Of a stretch of 37,479 nt of DNA, positions 15,067 to 23,220 are shown one piece after another; within the stretch, counting starts at the first letter, position 1, and each line of letters starts with the position of its first letter. The notes below the pieces were generated by a model. It worked only from the letters and a program-made list of their open reading frames with translations, searched no databases and was not told the origin of the DNA. This stretch comes from an uncultured Akkermansia sp. (GTDB lineage: Bacteria; Verrucomicrobiota; Verrucomicrobiia; Verrucomicrobiales; Akkermansiaceae). Where the stretch lies: contig CANQAD010000014.1 of the NCBI GenBank assembly GCA_947588735.1, forward strand, positions 1 to 37,479, given 5' to 3'. Both the position numbers and the translations under genes were made by a program.

Positions 15067-15957
15067 ATGCAGGCATGGTGCTCAGGTTGCTCGGTTTTGC
15101 TGGCAATGGCTTTGCTTTTGTCCTCACCGCTGACGGCTGCCGAAACTGCCAGTAGCGCCCCCGATCGGATGCTCGCCGTCACCAGCGAAATGTGGCGCCT
15201 GCTCTGCGGTGTGGTCAATAAGGAGACGGCTGATCAATCCGCCGACAGGTTCGGCCAGCTGGTCCAAATGTCATGGAAATTAAGCGAGGCTATGTTCGAA
15301 GGCGAAGCTCAAGACGTGGAGAGCTTGGACGCTCAGACCTATCGCATTGCGGAGGTGTACGAGGAGGCCAGTTACGAATTTGACAGCCTCTGCAAGACCC
15401 AATGCTACGGCTCTTCTGCTCTCGTCAACGAGTTTCTCAAGGCGATGGAACTCGGTGTTTTCGGTGATGAGGAGCGAGAAAAGCTGCAACTTACGAGGGT
15501 GCTCCTCTCCCCGTCTGATGCGCAGCGGGAAATTGCACGTTTGCGTCGCATGGAGACAGTGGACAGCGAACTGCTCGAGCAGTTGGGACACGTGCAGGAC
15601 CCCGAATCGGCTGCCTCTGCGGCAGGGCCCATTGTCGCACTGGCCGGGCGGATGAACGAGAGCCGCCCCGCGCACCGTTTCGGACGTTCTAACATACCGG
15701 AAACTTTCCGCCCGGAATTTCTGCGCGTCTGTAAGGAGATTGAGCCGATTCTTTGGAAAATCCGCAATGAAATCGTGCGCATTGTTGCTCTGGATGGTTA
15801 CGATCGCGAGCCTTTTGATTCCTTTTCGGACGCACTGGACAGGATGTACGAAAGTTTAAGCCTCACACACGGCGAATGCTTCGACGATGTATTTGATGCC
15901 AGCTTTCGCATGGATCTGGACGATGCCCTGCACGGTAATATCATCACTAAACCATAG
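15067..15957 (+). CDS. Secreted or periplasmic protein of unknown function
   Basis: About 296 residues from ATG 15067; a GTG at 15034 overlapping the guaB stop is the alternative start. The N-terminus WCSGCSVLLAMALLLSSPLTA is a signal peptide. The mature part is acidic and largely helical, without recognisable catalytic motifs; its cysteines are few and not paired in an obvious pattern. It lies between guaB (29 bp) and gatB (6 bp), suggesting co-transcription. No family is recognised. Confidence 0.7.
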   Translation: MQAWCSGCSVLLAMALLLSSPLTAAETASSAPDRMLAVTSEMWRLLCGVVNKETADQSADRFGQLVQMSWKLSEAMFEGEAQDVESLDAQTYRIAEVYEEASYEFDSLCKTQCYGSSALVNEFLKAMELGVFGDEEREKLQLTRVLLSPSDAQREIARLRRMETVDSELLEQLGHVQDPESAASAAGPIVALAGRMNESRPAHRFGRSNIPETFRPEFLRVCKEIEPILWKIRNEIVRIVALDGYDREPFDSFSDALDRMYESLSLTHGECFDDVFDASFRMDLDDALHGNIITKP

Positions 15958-15963
15958 AAAAAA

Positions 15964-17433
15964 ATGCCAGCAAGCGACTACGAGGTAACGATTGGCTTGG
16001 AGGTGCACTGTCAGATACGCACGCAGACAAAAATGTTCTGTGCCTGTCGAGCCGGCTTTGGCTACGCACCCAACACGAATGTATGCCCGACCTGCCTGGG
16101 TATGCCCGGCGCCCTGTCTACGCTCAATGTACGAGCCATCGAGCGCACTATCCTGGCCGGAAGGCTGCTCGGCTGCTCGATTCCGCCGATCAGCAAATGG
16201 GATCGTAAAAATTACTTTTACCCCGACATGCCGAAAAATTACCAGACCAGCCAGCTGGATCTTCCCCTGTGCATCGGCGGTTCCGTGCCTCTCTACGAGT
16301 GGACATTTCCGGCCAACACAGAAGTCCCCGCGAGTGAGGACGGCATTGTGCGCCACGTCAAGCTCGACCACATTCATTTGGAGGAAGACGCCGCCAAGCT
16401 CACGCATTTTGCAGGTTTCTCTCTTGTGGACTACAACCGGGGCGGGACTCCACTTATGGAAATTGTCTCCGCCCCCGACTTGCACACGCCGGACGAGGCG
16501 TACGCCTACCTCAAGAGCCTGCAACAAATCATGGTGTACGCCGACATCTCCAACGCCGACATGGAAAAGGGAGAAATGCGCTGCGATGTCAACGTATCCC
16601 TGCGCCCGCGCGGCCAGAAAGAGCTCGGCGAAAAAATCGAGATGAAGAATATCAACTCCATGTCAGCTGCTCGCCGCGCGCTCATTTACGAAATTCGCCG
16701 CCAGACTGAGGAGCTGGATGCGGGCATTGCTCAAGTGCAATCTACCCGCAGATGGGATGATACGCTGGGCGAGAGCATCATCATGCGCACCAAGGAAAAC
16801 GCTCATGATTACCGTTACCATACCTGCCCGGATCTCATCCCTGTGCGCACAGCACCTCTTGTGGAGCGCGTGCAGGAATGCATCCCCGAAATGCCGGACG
16901 CACGCCGCCAACGACTGATACGAGATTACATGCTGCCTGCAGCGGATGCCACCACCCTCGTGAGCGATGCCTCTCTGTGCTCCTTCTTTGAGCGAACAGT
17001 ACAGGCTGGCGCTCCGGCACGCAAAGCCGCCAACTGGGTGATCAACACCCTGACCGCTGTGCTCACAGAGAGAGAGACCTCTCTGGCGGACTGCCCGATT
17101 TCCCCCGCCGCGCTTGCCGACATCATCGGCATTGTGGAAGATGGCACCGTATCCACTAACCAGGCGCGAGAGGTGCTGGATGTCATTTGGCGCACCCCCG
17201 ACAAAGACGCCTCCTCTGCGGCTGCTGAACTTGGCTATAAAAAGGCCGATTCCGGCGCACTGGAGGAACTCGTGCGTTCCGTGCTGGAGGAAAACCAGGA
17301 CATGGTGGAGCTGGTACGCGCCGGAAATGCCAAACTGGTGAATGCGCTCACCGGCAAGGTCATGAAGACTGCCAACCCCAAGCCGAATCCCAAGCTGGTC
17401 ACACAGCTCATCCTTTCCTGCATCAAATCCTGA
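15964..17433 (+). CDS. gatB: Aspartyl/glutamyl-tRNA(Asn/Gln) amidotransferase subunit B
   Basis: 489 residues, normal length. GatB, with GatA and GatC, converts mischarged Glu-tRNA(Gln) and/or Asp-tRNA(Asn) to the amide form. Seen: YEVTIGLEVHCQIRTQTKMF, a four-cysteine knuckle (C26, C28, C41, C44, the last two in CPTCLG), KNYFYPDMPKNYQTSQ, HLEEDAAKL, and a C-terminal YqeY-like helical domain ending in the lineage-typical GKVMKTANPKPNP. gatA and gatC are not in this window. The start has only A-rich sequence before it. Confidence 0.96.
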   Translation: MPASDYEVTIGLEVHCQIRTQTKMFCACRAGFGYAPNTNVCPTCLGMPGALSTLNVRAIERTILAGRLLGCSIPPISKWDRKNYFYPDMPKNYQTSQLDLPLCIGGSVPLYEWTFPANTEVPASEDGIVRHVKLDHIHLEEDAAKLTHFAGFSLVDYNRGGTPLMEIVSAPDLHTPDEAYAYLKSLQQIMVYADISNADMEKGEMRCDVNVSLRPRGQKELGEKIEMKNINSMSAARRALIYEIRRQTEELDAGIAQVQSTRRWDDTLGESIIMRTKENAHDYRYHTCPDLIPVRTAPLVERVQECIPEMPDARRQRLIRDYMLPAADATTLVSDASLCSFFERTVQAGAPARKAANWVINTLTAVLTERETSLADCPISPAALADIIGIVEDGTVSTNQAREVLDVIWRTPDKDASSAAAELGYKKADSGALEELVRSVLEENQDMVELVRAGNAKLVNALTGKVMKTANPKPNPKLVTQLILSCIKS

Positions 17434-17445
17434 CCTGCCAGCGTC

Positions 17446-18213
17446 ATGCCGCACCCACAAAAGAAATATCTGGAAGCTTTTCAAATTTGCGGCAAGCAGT
17501 TGCAGGAGTGCATGGATGAACTTGGCGATCGCCCGTACGCGTGGCTGAAAGCGGAGCCGCGGAATCCCGCCTTTGCCGACCTGATCTTCAGGGTGGGCAA
17601 CCGTGTCTATGCGGTGCTCCTGGTTCGCGTGGAGCATGCGCATGGCCAACGCGGCAAGCCCACCCATCTGCAAATATCCCTTCCCACAACCGAGCGCAAT
17701 CTTTTCCTGACCGAGTGCGAGCGCTACAACATGACGCCACTTTTCTTCCCCATGTGGATGGATAGTATGGCGCCTCTTTCCATGGGCTGGAACCTCCTCA
17801 TCCCGGAATCCGGCGCTTTCCTTGACCCAGCTACCGAAGAAGACACTTCCCAGCCCGTCCCGATGAGCGATTGGGAGCTGTGCAATTTCAGGGGCAGCGT
17901 TGTGCTCCGACATCTGCGCGAGCAGCACCTCCAAATCCTCTCCTGGCAGGATATTCCCGGCATCTGTCCTCACATCTTTTTCCGTGCCTCAGACAATGCC
18001 CTCTGTTGGGTCATCGTTACAGCTGAGGATCCATCTGAGAAGCTCCCGGACGCAGCAGAAATCAACAGTAAGCTCCCCGATTCTCCGGACGATGTCCGCG
18101 GCTACGTCGCCCGAGTCGGTTTCCGAAGCACCCGGGATCCAGCTTCTCCACCTGTCCGCGGTGATTCCTTCTTCATTAACTTCAGCGGGCTCGAAGCGAT
18201 GCAACCGTATTAG
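17446..18213 (+). CDS. Hypothetical protein downstream of gatB
   Basis: 255 residues, soluble, 12 bp after gatB and probably co-transcribed. It appears to contain two similar alpha/beta halves: strand-rich FADLIFRVGNRVYAVLLVRV near the N-terminus and HIFFRASDNALCWVIVTAED near residue 190. I recognise no family. It carries no signal peptide. Confidence 0.65.
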   Translation: MPHPQKKYLEAFQICGKQLQECMDELGDRPYAWLKAEPRNPAFADLIFRVGNRVYAVLLVRVEHAHGQRGKPTHLQISLPTTERNLFLTECERYNMTPLFFPMWMDSMAPLSMGWNLLIPESGAFLDPATEEDTSQPVPMSDWELCNFRGSVVLRHLREQHLQILSWQDIPGICPHIFFRASDNALCWVIVTAEDPSEKLPDAAEINSKLPDSPDDVRGYVARVGFRSTRDPASPPVRGDSFFINFSGLEAMQPY

Positions 18214-18306
18214 AAAACGCAGTCGCCCTGAGGCTTGATGTGCCTTGGTCTTTTCTCCTTCGGTGCGCTCTTTTCGATCCTCTGATGATTTTTTTTGAAA
18301 AAAGTC

Positions 18307-18335
18307 TTGATTGGTCGCTATAAGGCACGTATAAT
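18307..18335 (+). promoter_or_regulatory. Promoter of tRNA-Gly
   Basis: TTGATT (18307-18312), 17-bp spacer, perfect TATAAT (18330-18335), then a G/C-rich stretch suited to stringent control, 45 bp before the tRNA. Confidence 0.75.
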
Positions 18336-18380
18336 GCCCCCGCCTTCCGCTCGGCGCTTGTCGTCGAGAGTGACAGGTAT

Positions 18381-18452
18381 GCGGATGTAGCTCAGTGGTA
18401 GAGCGCAACCTTGCCAAGGTTGATGTCGTGGGTTCGAGTCCCATCATCCGCT
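18381..18452 (+). tRNA. tRNA-Gly (anticodon GCC)
   Basis: 72 nt. Acceptor GCGGATG/CATCCGC, anticodon stem-loop CAACC-TTGCCAA-GGTTG, T arm GTGGG-TTCGAGT-CCCAT, discriminator T as usual for glycine tRNA. CCA is not encoded. A short T run follows. Confidence 0.95.
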
Positions 18453-18785
18453 TTTTGTTGAGGGTGTTTAGAGAATGTAAATGGCTTGTTTTGCTTGATT
18501 TTTGAGGGGCGGGTTATTTACTGAACGTTGTGCGAGGCACAAATGAGTCGCATAAGAAACGTTTAGTGAATGTGAATAAGGGTAGCGAAGTCAAGAATGT
18601 GATTATTTGTCGGGAGAGGTTGACGCGGGGCAGGCGGAGAGGCGGGCGTTGCTGGTGACGTGGATATGGCGCGTGAGGTGCGCAGCAAAAGCAAAGCGGA
18701 ATTTTCGAAGACGAGATGCGATGATCAAGGGAAAGCATCCGGAGTAATGCCATGCCGGGTTGACTCAGCGCCGCCCCATCGGAGC

Positions 18786-18915
18786 TTGCTTCGGAGTCGT
18801 CTCACGACTCTTGCCTCAAACTCGCCCCACGAGTTTTGCTTCGGAGTCGTCTCACGACTCCTCACCCCTGCGGGCTGGCTCATCGGTCTTACAGCCCGCT
18901 TCGCGAGCGCCCTAC
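18786..18915. repeat. Cluster of five palindromes with a 25-bp direct repeat
   Basis: A 25-bp segment is exactly repeated at 18786-18810 and 18836-18860 (50-bp period), each containing the hairpin GAGTCGT-CTC-ACGACTC. Between them lies AAACTCG-CCCCA-CGAGTTT (18818-18836). Downstream are GCGGGCTG/CAGCCCGC with a 14-nt loop (from 18870) and CGCT-TCGCG-AGCG. The gene-free stretch 18453-19196 otherwise holds only 19037-19119 and a promoter; 18453-18785 shows nothing I recognise. Confidence 0.7.
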
Positions 18916-19036
18916 CGGGGCCGTCGACCGCTTTGCTGAATCGTCCATGGCATGCTGTCTTGTCGGCTTCTTTCTTTCGTCCCTAGAAAAAGCGATCCTA
19001 ACAGGCGGTTATTGCAGCCGCTCACACTTCGCTCCC

Positions 19037-19119
19037 CGCGCGCCAGCGCGCAAGCTTCCCAAATCGTCAATCGAAAATCGTAACTCGTCAATAGCAACCG
19101 CATTTCCTAATGCGGTTGC
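19037..19119. repeat. Dispersed heptamer-hairpin repeat
   Basis: GCGCGCCAGCGCGC palindrome (from 19038), then units of ACGATTT/ACGAGTT type (read on the minus strand), then a perfect 11-bp hairpin GCAACCGCATT-TCCT-AATGCGGTTGC at 19094-19119. The same parts recur at 26374-26430 and 37405-37468. Confidence 0.75.
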
Positions 19120-19141
19120 CTGGTGTATGCCCGTTTTTGCC

Positions 19142-19170
19142 TTGCTTTGCGCATTGTAAACTGGTATCAT
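19142..19170 (+). promoter_or_regulatory. Candidate promoter of the secreted-protein gene
   Basis: TTGCTT (19142-19147), 17-bp spacer, TATCAT (19165-19170), about 26 bp before ATG 19197. Confidence 0.5.
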
Positions 19171-19196
19171 GCACCCATCTGCATTCCGGTGCCTTT

Positions 19197-20066
19197 ATGA
19201 AAAAAATACTTCTCCTTGCTTGTTTGAGTTTTTTGCCGCTATGCGGCATGGCGTGGGCTCAGGCCGATTCCTCGCAACCACCTGCACAGAATCGGGACAC
19301 TGATACGCCCGTGTACCCCACCACAGGTGTCCGTTTTGTGGTGTGCAGTCCTTCCGATAAAAGCCTTCCCTCACCCCTCTTTGCCCTCTACAAGGACAAG
19401 TACCTGCCTATCTACATCTCCTCGCGTGGGCCAAGTGAACGAGTGTTGCCAAGCTCTGACGGGCATGTGCGTCTCTATGAGCATGAACCCGAGGATACAA
19501 AACAGCCAGGGGATCCCTCCATTGATATCGCCCTTCCGCCGGAAATGAGCAAGGGACGTGTAATCTGCATTGCCCTGCTCGCCGGGGAAAAGATACCCCC
19601 TCAATATTTTTTCATGCGGGAGGCTGATTTTCCCGTAGGCGGTTTTTATGTCCTCAACTTCTCGCCTGTGCCTATTGAGATGGTCGCCATCACGACTCCC
19701 GGGCAAATCCCCGAAAAGGGAGCCATGATTTTCCCTTTCAAGAGAACCGGAGGCAACTGTATCTCTCCATCTGATAAAAATGTGTGGTCGATTCTAAGCA
19801 AAGACCACCCCGGTCTGAGAACTTTTGATTACATGCTGCGCGTCCCTCCTGCCACGGAAGGCGAGACACCCATGCCTCTTCGCGGTTCCAGGTATGCCAT
19901 GAGCAAGGCTCTTTCTCATGTCACCATCATTGTCAAGCATCCGACTCAAACCAGGGCATTCCGTCTTATCTCTTTTAGTTACAACAGCGAATATGATAAG
20001 AAGAATGCGGCAGCAAATGCCCCACGCGGGAGAAGACAAGGAACCAAGACCACAACCCCACGTTAA
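19197..20066 (+). CDS. Secreted protein of unknown function
   Basis: 289 residues from ATG 19197, where MKKILLLACLSFLPLCGMAW begins a typical signal peptide (cleavage after AWA). The earlier in-frame ATG at 19110 lies inside a repeat and is rejected. The mature protein is beta-rich with many prolines and a basic C-terminal tail (RGRRQGTKTTTPR). No domain is recognised. Twelve bp separate it from the sugar kinase gene. Confidence 0.7.
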   Translation: MKKILLLACLSFLPLCGMAWAQADSSQPPAQNRDTDTPVYPTTGVRFVVCSPSDKSLPSPLFALYKDKYLPIYISSRGPSERVLPSSDGHVRLYEHEPEDTKQPGDPSIDIALPPEMSKGRVICIALLAGEKIPPQYFFMREADFPVGGFYVLNFSPVPIEMVAITTPGQIPEKGAMIFPFKRTGGNCISPSDKNVWSILSKDHPGLRTFDYMLRVPPATEGETPMPLRGSRYAMSKALSHVTIIVKHPTQTRAFRLISFSYNSEYDKKNAAANAPRGRRQGTKTTTPR

Positions 20067-20078
20067 TCCCGCACAACT

Positions 20079-21221
20079 ATGAGTAAACTTCAGGAGGGCG
20101 CTATCGCGGAACGCATCGCCCACATAGGCGATCAATTTGCCATTAGTGGCGATTTTCTCTATGGGGAAGAGTTGAGGAACGGCCACATCAACACCACCTA
20201 CCGGGCGTGTTACCGCACCGAAGACGGGCATGTGGACCGCTACATTCTGCAACGCATCAACGATTACGTTTTCAAAGATCCGGCCCTGGTCATGAAAAAC
20301 GTGGAAAAGGTGACACGTCATATATCATGGAAGGTGCTGCGGCGACGGAAAAATGCGGCGGGACAAACGCTTACGCTCTACCCGGCGCGCGGTGGCCGCA
20401 ATTACATCTACCTGCCGGAGGAGGGAGGAATGTGGCGCTGTTACAACAATATTGAAGGCACTCACACGTACGATGTAGTTGAAAATACGCGCCAGGCTTA
20501 CCAAGCGGGGTATGCTTTCGGCTCCTTCCAGGAACTTGTCTCGGATATGAATCCGGAGGATATCCGTGAATCCATCCCGGATTTCCACAACACTCCCAAG
20601 CGTTTCGCGGCTTTGCAAATGAGCGCTGCTCAAGATATCATGCACCGCGCTGATTCCTGCGCGGAAGAGCTCGCACTCATCGGCACATGGTCGCCCCAAT
20701 TCAGCAAATTGGTGGACATGCAGAAATCTGGCGAACTCCCTACCCGCATCACCCACAATGATACGAAAATCAACAATGTAATGCTGGATGAGGAGACTGA
20801 CGGCGCCGTTTGCGTCATTGACTTGGATACAGTCATGCCGGGACTGTCGCTCTACGACTTCGGAGATATGGTGCGCACGGCCACCTGCATGGCAAGCGAA
20901 GATGAGCCTGATCTCTCCAAAGTACACATGGAAATGCCTTTTTTTGAATCTCTGGCCGAAGGTTACTTGGATGCAACGCACGATTTTCTTACCCAGAAAG
21001 AGGTGGACATGCTCGCCTTTTCCGGTTGGCTTATCACTGTAGAAATCGGTATGCGCTTTCTTACGGATTATTTGGACGGCGACAAGTATTTCCGCTGCGA
21101 TTATCCGGAGCACAATCTTGTGCGTACACGCAACCAACTTGCACTGGCCAAGAGTATCCACGCGCACCTGCCTCGCATGCAAAAACATATCCGCAAGCTG
21201 GTCAAATCCTACTCCAACTAA
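20079..21221 (+). CDS. NahK-like N-acetylhexosamine kinase / APH-fold phosphotransferase
   Basis: 380 residues with the aminoglycoside-phosphotransferase kinase fold. The catalytic loop is THNDTKINNVML (H226, D228, N233) and the metal motif CVIDLDTVMPG (D248/D250). These features together with NGHINTTY (34-41) are those of N-acetylhexosamine 1-kinases, which phosphorylate GlcNAc or GalNAc at C1 in mucin and milk-glycan breakdown. It is cytoplasmic. Substrate assignment is inference; other small-molecule kinases share the fold. It is followed 9 bp later by a secreted-protein gene, with no sugar-nucleotide genes beside it. Confidence 0.75.
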   Translation: MSKLQEGAIAERIAHIGDQFAISGDFLYGEELRNGHINTTYRACYRTEDGHVDRYILQRINDYVFKDPALVMKNVEKVTRHISWKVLRRRKNAAGQTLTLYPARGGRNYIYLPEEGGMWRCYNNIEGTHTYDVVENTRQAYQAGYAFGSFQELVSDMNPEDIRESIPDFHNTPKRFAALQMSAAQDIMHRADSCAEELALIGTWSPQFSKLVDMQKSGELPTRITHNDTKINNVMLDEETDGAVCVIDLDTVMPGLSLYDFGDMVRTATCMASEDEPDLSKVHMEMPFFESLAEGYLDATHDFLTQKEVDMLAFSGWLITVEIGMRFLTDYLDGDKYFRCDYPEHNLVRTRNQLALAKSIHAHLPRMQKHIRKLVKSYSN

Positions 21222-21230
21222 CGAGGTTCC

Positions 21231-22361
21231 ATGGTGGAGCGCATTTTCACTTTTTTCGCGCTGACGTTCCTGCTCGCAGTGAGTGCACCGGGCGTTCCTG
21301 CTCGCAGTGAGGTTGATCGTGGCTTTTCAGTAGCAAACTTTAAAGAAATGTTTCCGGAGGCTGTACAGGATGGATTCTGCTACCTCTTGCGGCTGGATAG
21401 AAGTAAGATTGTGGCGGTTGGCACCCCTTCCTCATCCGGGCATATAGAACTCATTTTTGTAAACGCACATAAGAAATCTGCCGCGATCGAAATTGCGAAA
21501 CGCCTGACGGAGGAGATACCCCTACCAAGCGTGATACGCCCCTTTGAAGGGAATGAAGCATCGGTAGCAATCATCTTCTCTTCACCTGCCCAAAACCACC
21601 CTGACCTGTCCTCCATACTCCGTTCCTCCAGCCAGGTGCAAAACGTGCGCTTTATCGGCTGGCGAGGCAATCGGTTGCGCGCCCAAATGGAATACGCCCC
21701 CTCTTTTGACCGACGTAAAAGGCATCGGACTCTTATTGAGGTGTTACTGGATTTGAGGTCATCCACGTATGAACACGTTGAATTTCATGTTGTAAAAGGG
21801 CGGCTTGATCCAGAGGATGCAGCAGACTTCATTAATGACCGTACGAAAAACAGAATTTCTTTCCCAACCGAGCTCACTCCGCGAGAAAGGTATGAGTTGA
21901 TATCTCAATTCCCTTCCCATGAATTAGTCCTCTACAGCAAGCACGCCAACTTCTGCATGGTAAACAGACGTAAAGTATATCACGCCGGCACGATTGACGG
22001 TGTCTCATCGTTTCTCCGCTCAAAACAATCTGTTGCAAAATTTGATTTTCCGAGAAAGGACATGCGCTGGCCAAGTCAACTCACGACGCAGCAAAACCCA
22101 GCAACGGAGGATAACCTTCCTCCTCAAAAAGGCGCCACAGGTGGCAGTTCACCAGCCATCGCTTCTGCTCGTCCCGATGCAGCAGATCAGCCAGATCAAG
22201 ATACCTCTTCTTCATTAAACAATAGTACGAACACTGACGATAAAAATCGCATCGCCGCGGTCGTTGGCGACCCATTTGATCAGGGCGAGACTCCTGAGCC
22301 GGCTCCTCCAAATGTACAAAATGAAATCTCAAGGTACGTGCAAACACTTCAAGCTCTCTGA
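21231..22361 (+). CDS. Secreted protein of unknown function
   Basis: 376 residues. Signal peptide VERIFTFFALTFLLAVSAPG, then a mixed alpha/beta region and a low-complexity hydrophilic C-terminal third (about residues 275-376, rich in S, D, P, Q). A 19-bp direct repeat (21265-21283 and 21293-21311) spans the signal peptide region; its 28-bp period means the copies are read in different frames. No family is recognised. Confidence 0.65.
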   Translation: MVERIFTFFALTFLLAVSAPGVPARSEVDRGFSVANFKEMFPEAVQDGFCYLLRLDRSKIVAVGTPSSSGHIELIFVNAHKKSAAIEIAKRLTEEIPLPSVIRPFEGNEASVAIIFSSPAQNHPDLSSILRSSSQVQNVRFIGWRGNRLRAQMEYAPSFDRRKRHRTLIEVLLDLRSSTYEHVEFHVVKGRLDPEDAADFINDRTKNRISFPTELTPRERYELISQFPSHELVLYSKHANFCMVNRRKVYHAGTIDGVSSFLRSKQSVAKFDFPRKDMRWPSQLTTQQNPATEDNLPPQKGATGGSSPAIASARPDAADQPDQDTSSSLNNSTNTDDKNRIAAVVGDPFDQGETPEPAPPNVQNEISRYVQTLQAL

Positions 22362-22379
22362 TTTCCCCCCTACTTTTAT

Positions 22380-22988
22380 ATGGAGCGTCGAAAACAGCAC
22401 CTTCTCTTCGAGCCGCAATTCCTGACGCCCGGCGAACGGGCTCGGGCACTCCAGAACCTCTTCTGCCGCGTGGCTTCTCAGCCTCAGCCCCAGCATTCCC
22501 CTCAATACGTGCCACAGGACGTGCTTGCTGCGTATGGAGAGCTTGAAAGCCGCCTCCACCACCTCATCAACGCAGCGACGCTTGCTCATCCTGACCGCAC
22601 CAGGCAGGCTCTGCTGCGCAAAATTGATAAAAGAATTACTGCAATGCCGGAGCACATTATGCGCGCGCTGTCTGCTCCCACGGAAGGGGATTGGATGGTC
22701 TGCTACCGCCGTATGATCGAGCTGCACGAATTGCTGGAAGACGCCCATTTGGTGGACGATTCTCAGGAATATGCGACCCTGGTGGAAATCATGACGCGCC
22801 TGGCTCTCGCGCTTTCGCAATCTGCTGCAGTGCGAGTCGATGCCGCCTCCATGTTTGTGCTTTGGCTCATGCAGGTACACCTGCAGCGCTACGCCCCTCG
22901 CAGAAAACGCCGTTCCCTGCGCAAATCAACCCGAAATCCTTCCCCAACTGCCGATGCCCGCCATGCCAATATCACCTCAAAAAGTTGA
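22380..22988 (+). CDS. Hypothetical helical protein
   Basis: 202 residues, predicted mostly helical, no signal peptide. The C-terminus is strongly basic (YAPRRKRRSLRKSTRN). Its end overlaps the start of the DUF1232 gene by 35 bp in another frame, suggesting translational coupling. It follows the secreted-protein gene by 18 bp. No family is recognised. Confidence 0.6.
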   Translation: MERRKQHLLFEPQFLTPGERARALQNLFCRVASQPQPQHSPQYVPQDVLAAYGELESRLHHLINAATLAHPDRTRQALLRKIDKRITAMPEHIMRALSAPTEGDWMVCYRRMIELHELLEDAHLVDDSQEYATLVEIMTRLALALSQSAAVRVDAASMFVLWLMQVHLQRYAPRRKRRSLRKSTRNPSPTADARHANITSKS

Positions 22989-23220
22989 CAAAGCCAAGCA
23001 AATGTTTGAAAAGACGCGCAAGGGCACTATTTGGACCCCACGCAACAAACTGCTCGCCACGCTGGCGCTGGTTTATCTCGTTTTACCCTTTGACTTGCTG
23101 CCAGAATGGCTTTTCCCCCTCGTTGGTTTGCTGGATGATATGGGGGTACTCAGCCTTGCGGCTCTTTGGATTTTTTCTCACCGCGGCTCTCCTCCTTCAT
23201 CGGAGCAGAATAAGGAGTAG
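22954..23220 (+). CDS. DUF1232 (YkvA-like) small membrane protein
   Basis: 88 residues from ATG 22954 (MPAMPISPQ). The DUF1232 signature is clear in YLVLPFDLLPEWLFPLVGLL followed by DDMG, with a hydrophobic stretch continuing to residue ~75. Members are small, probably membrane-associated proteins of unknown role. Its last 71 bp overlap the end of the convergent DnaJ-domain gene. Confidence 0.85.
   Translation: MPAMPISPQKVDKAKQMFEKTRKGTIWTPRNKLLATLALVYLVLPFDLLPEWLFPLVGLLDDMGVLSLAALWIFSHRGSPPSSEQNKE

Noticed and set aside
18786-18860. CRISPR array
   Set aside because: Only two copies of a 25-bp repeat, both palindromic, with a palindromic spacer and no cas genes.
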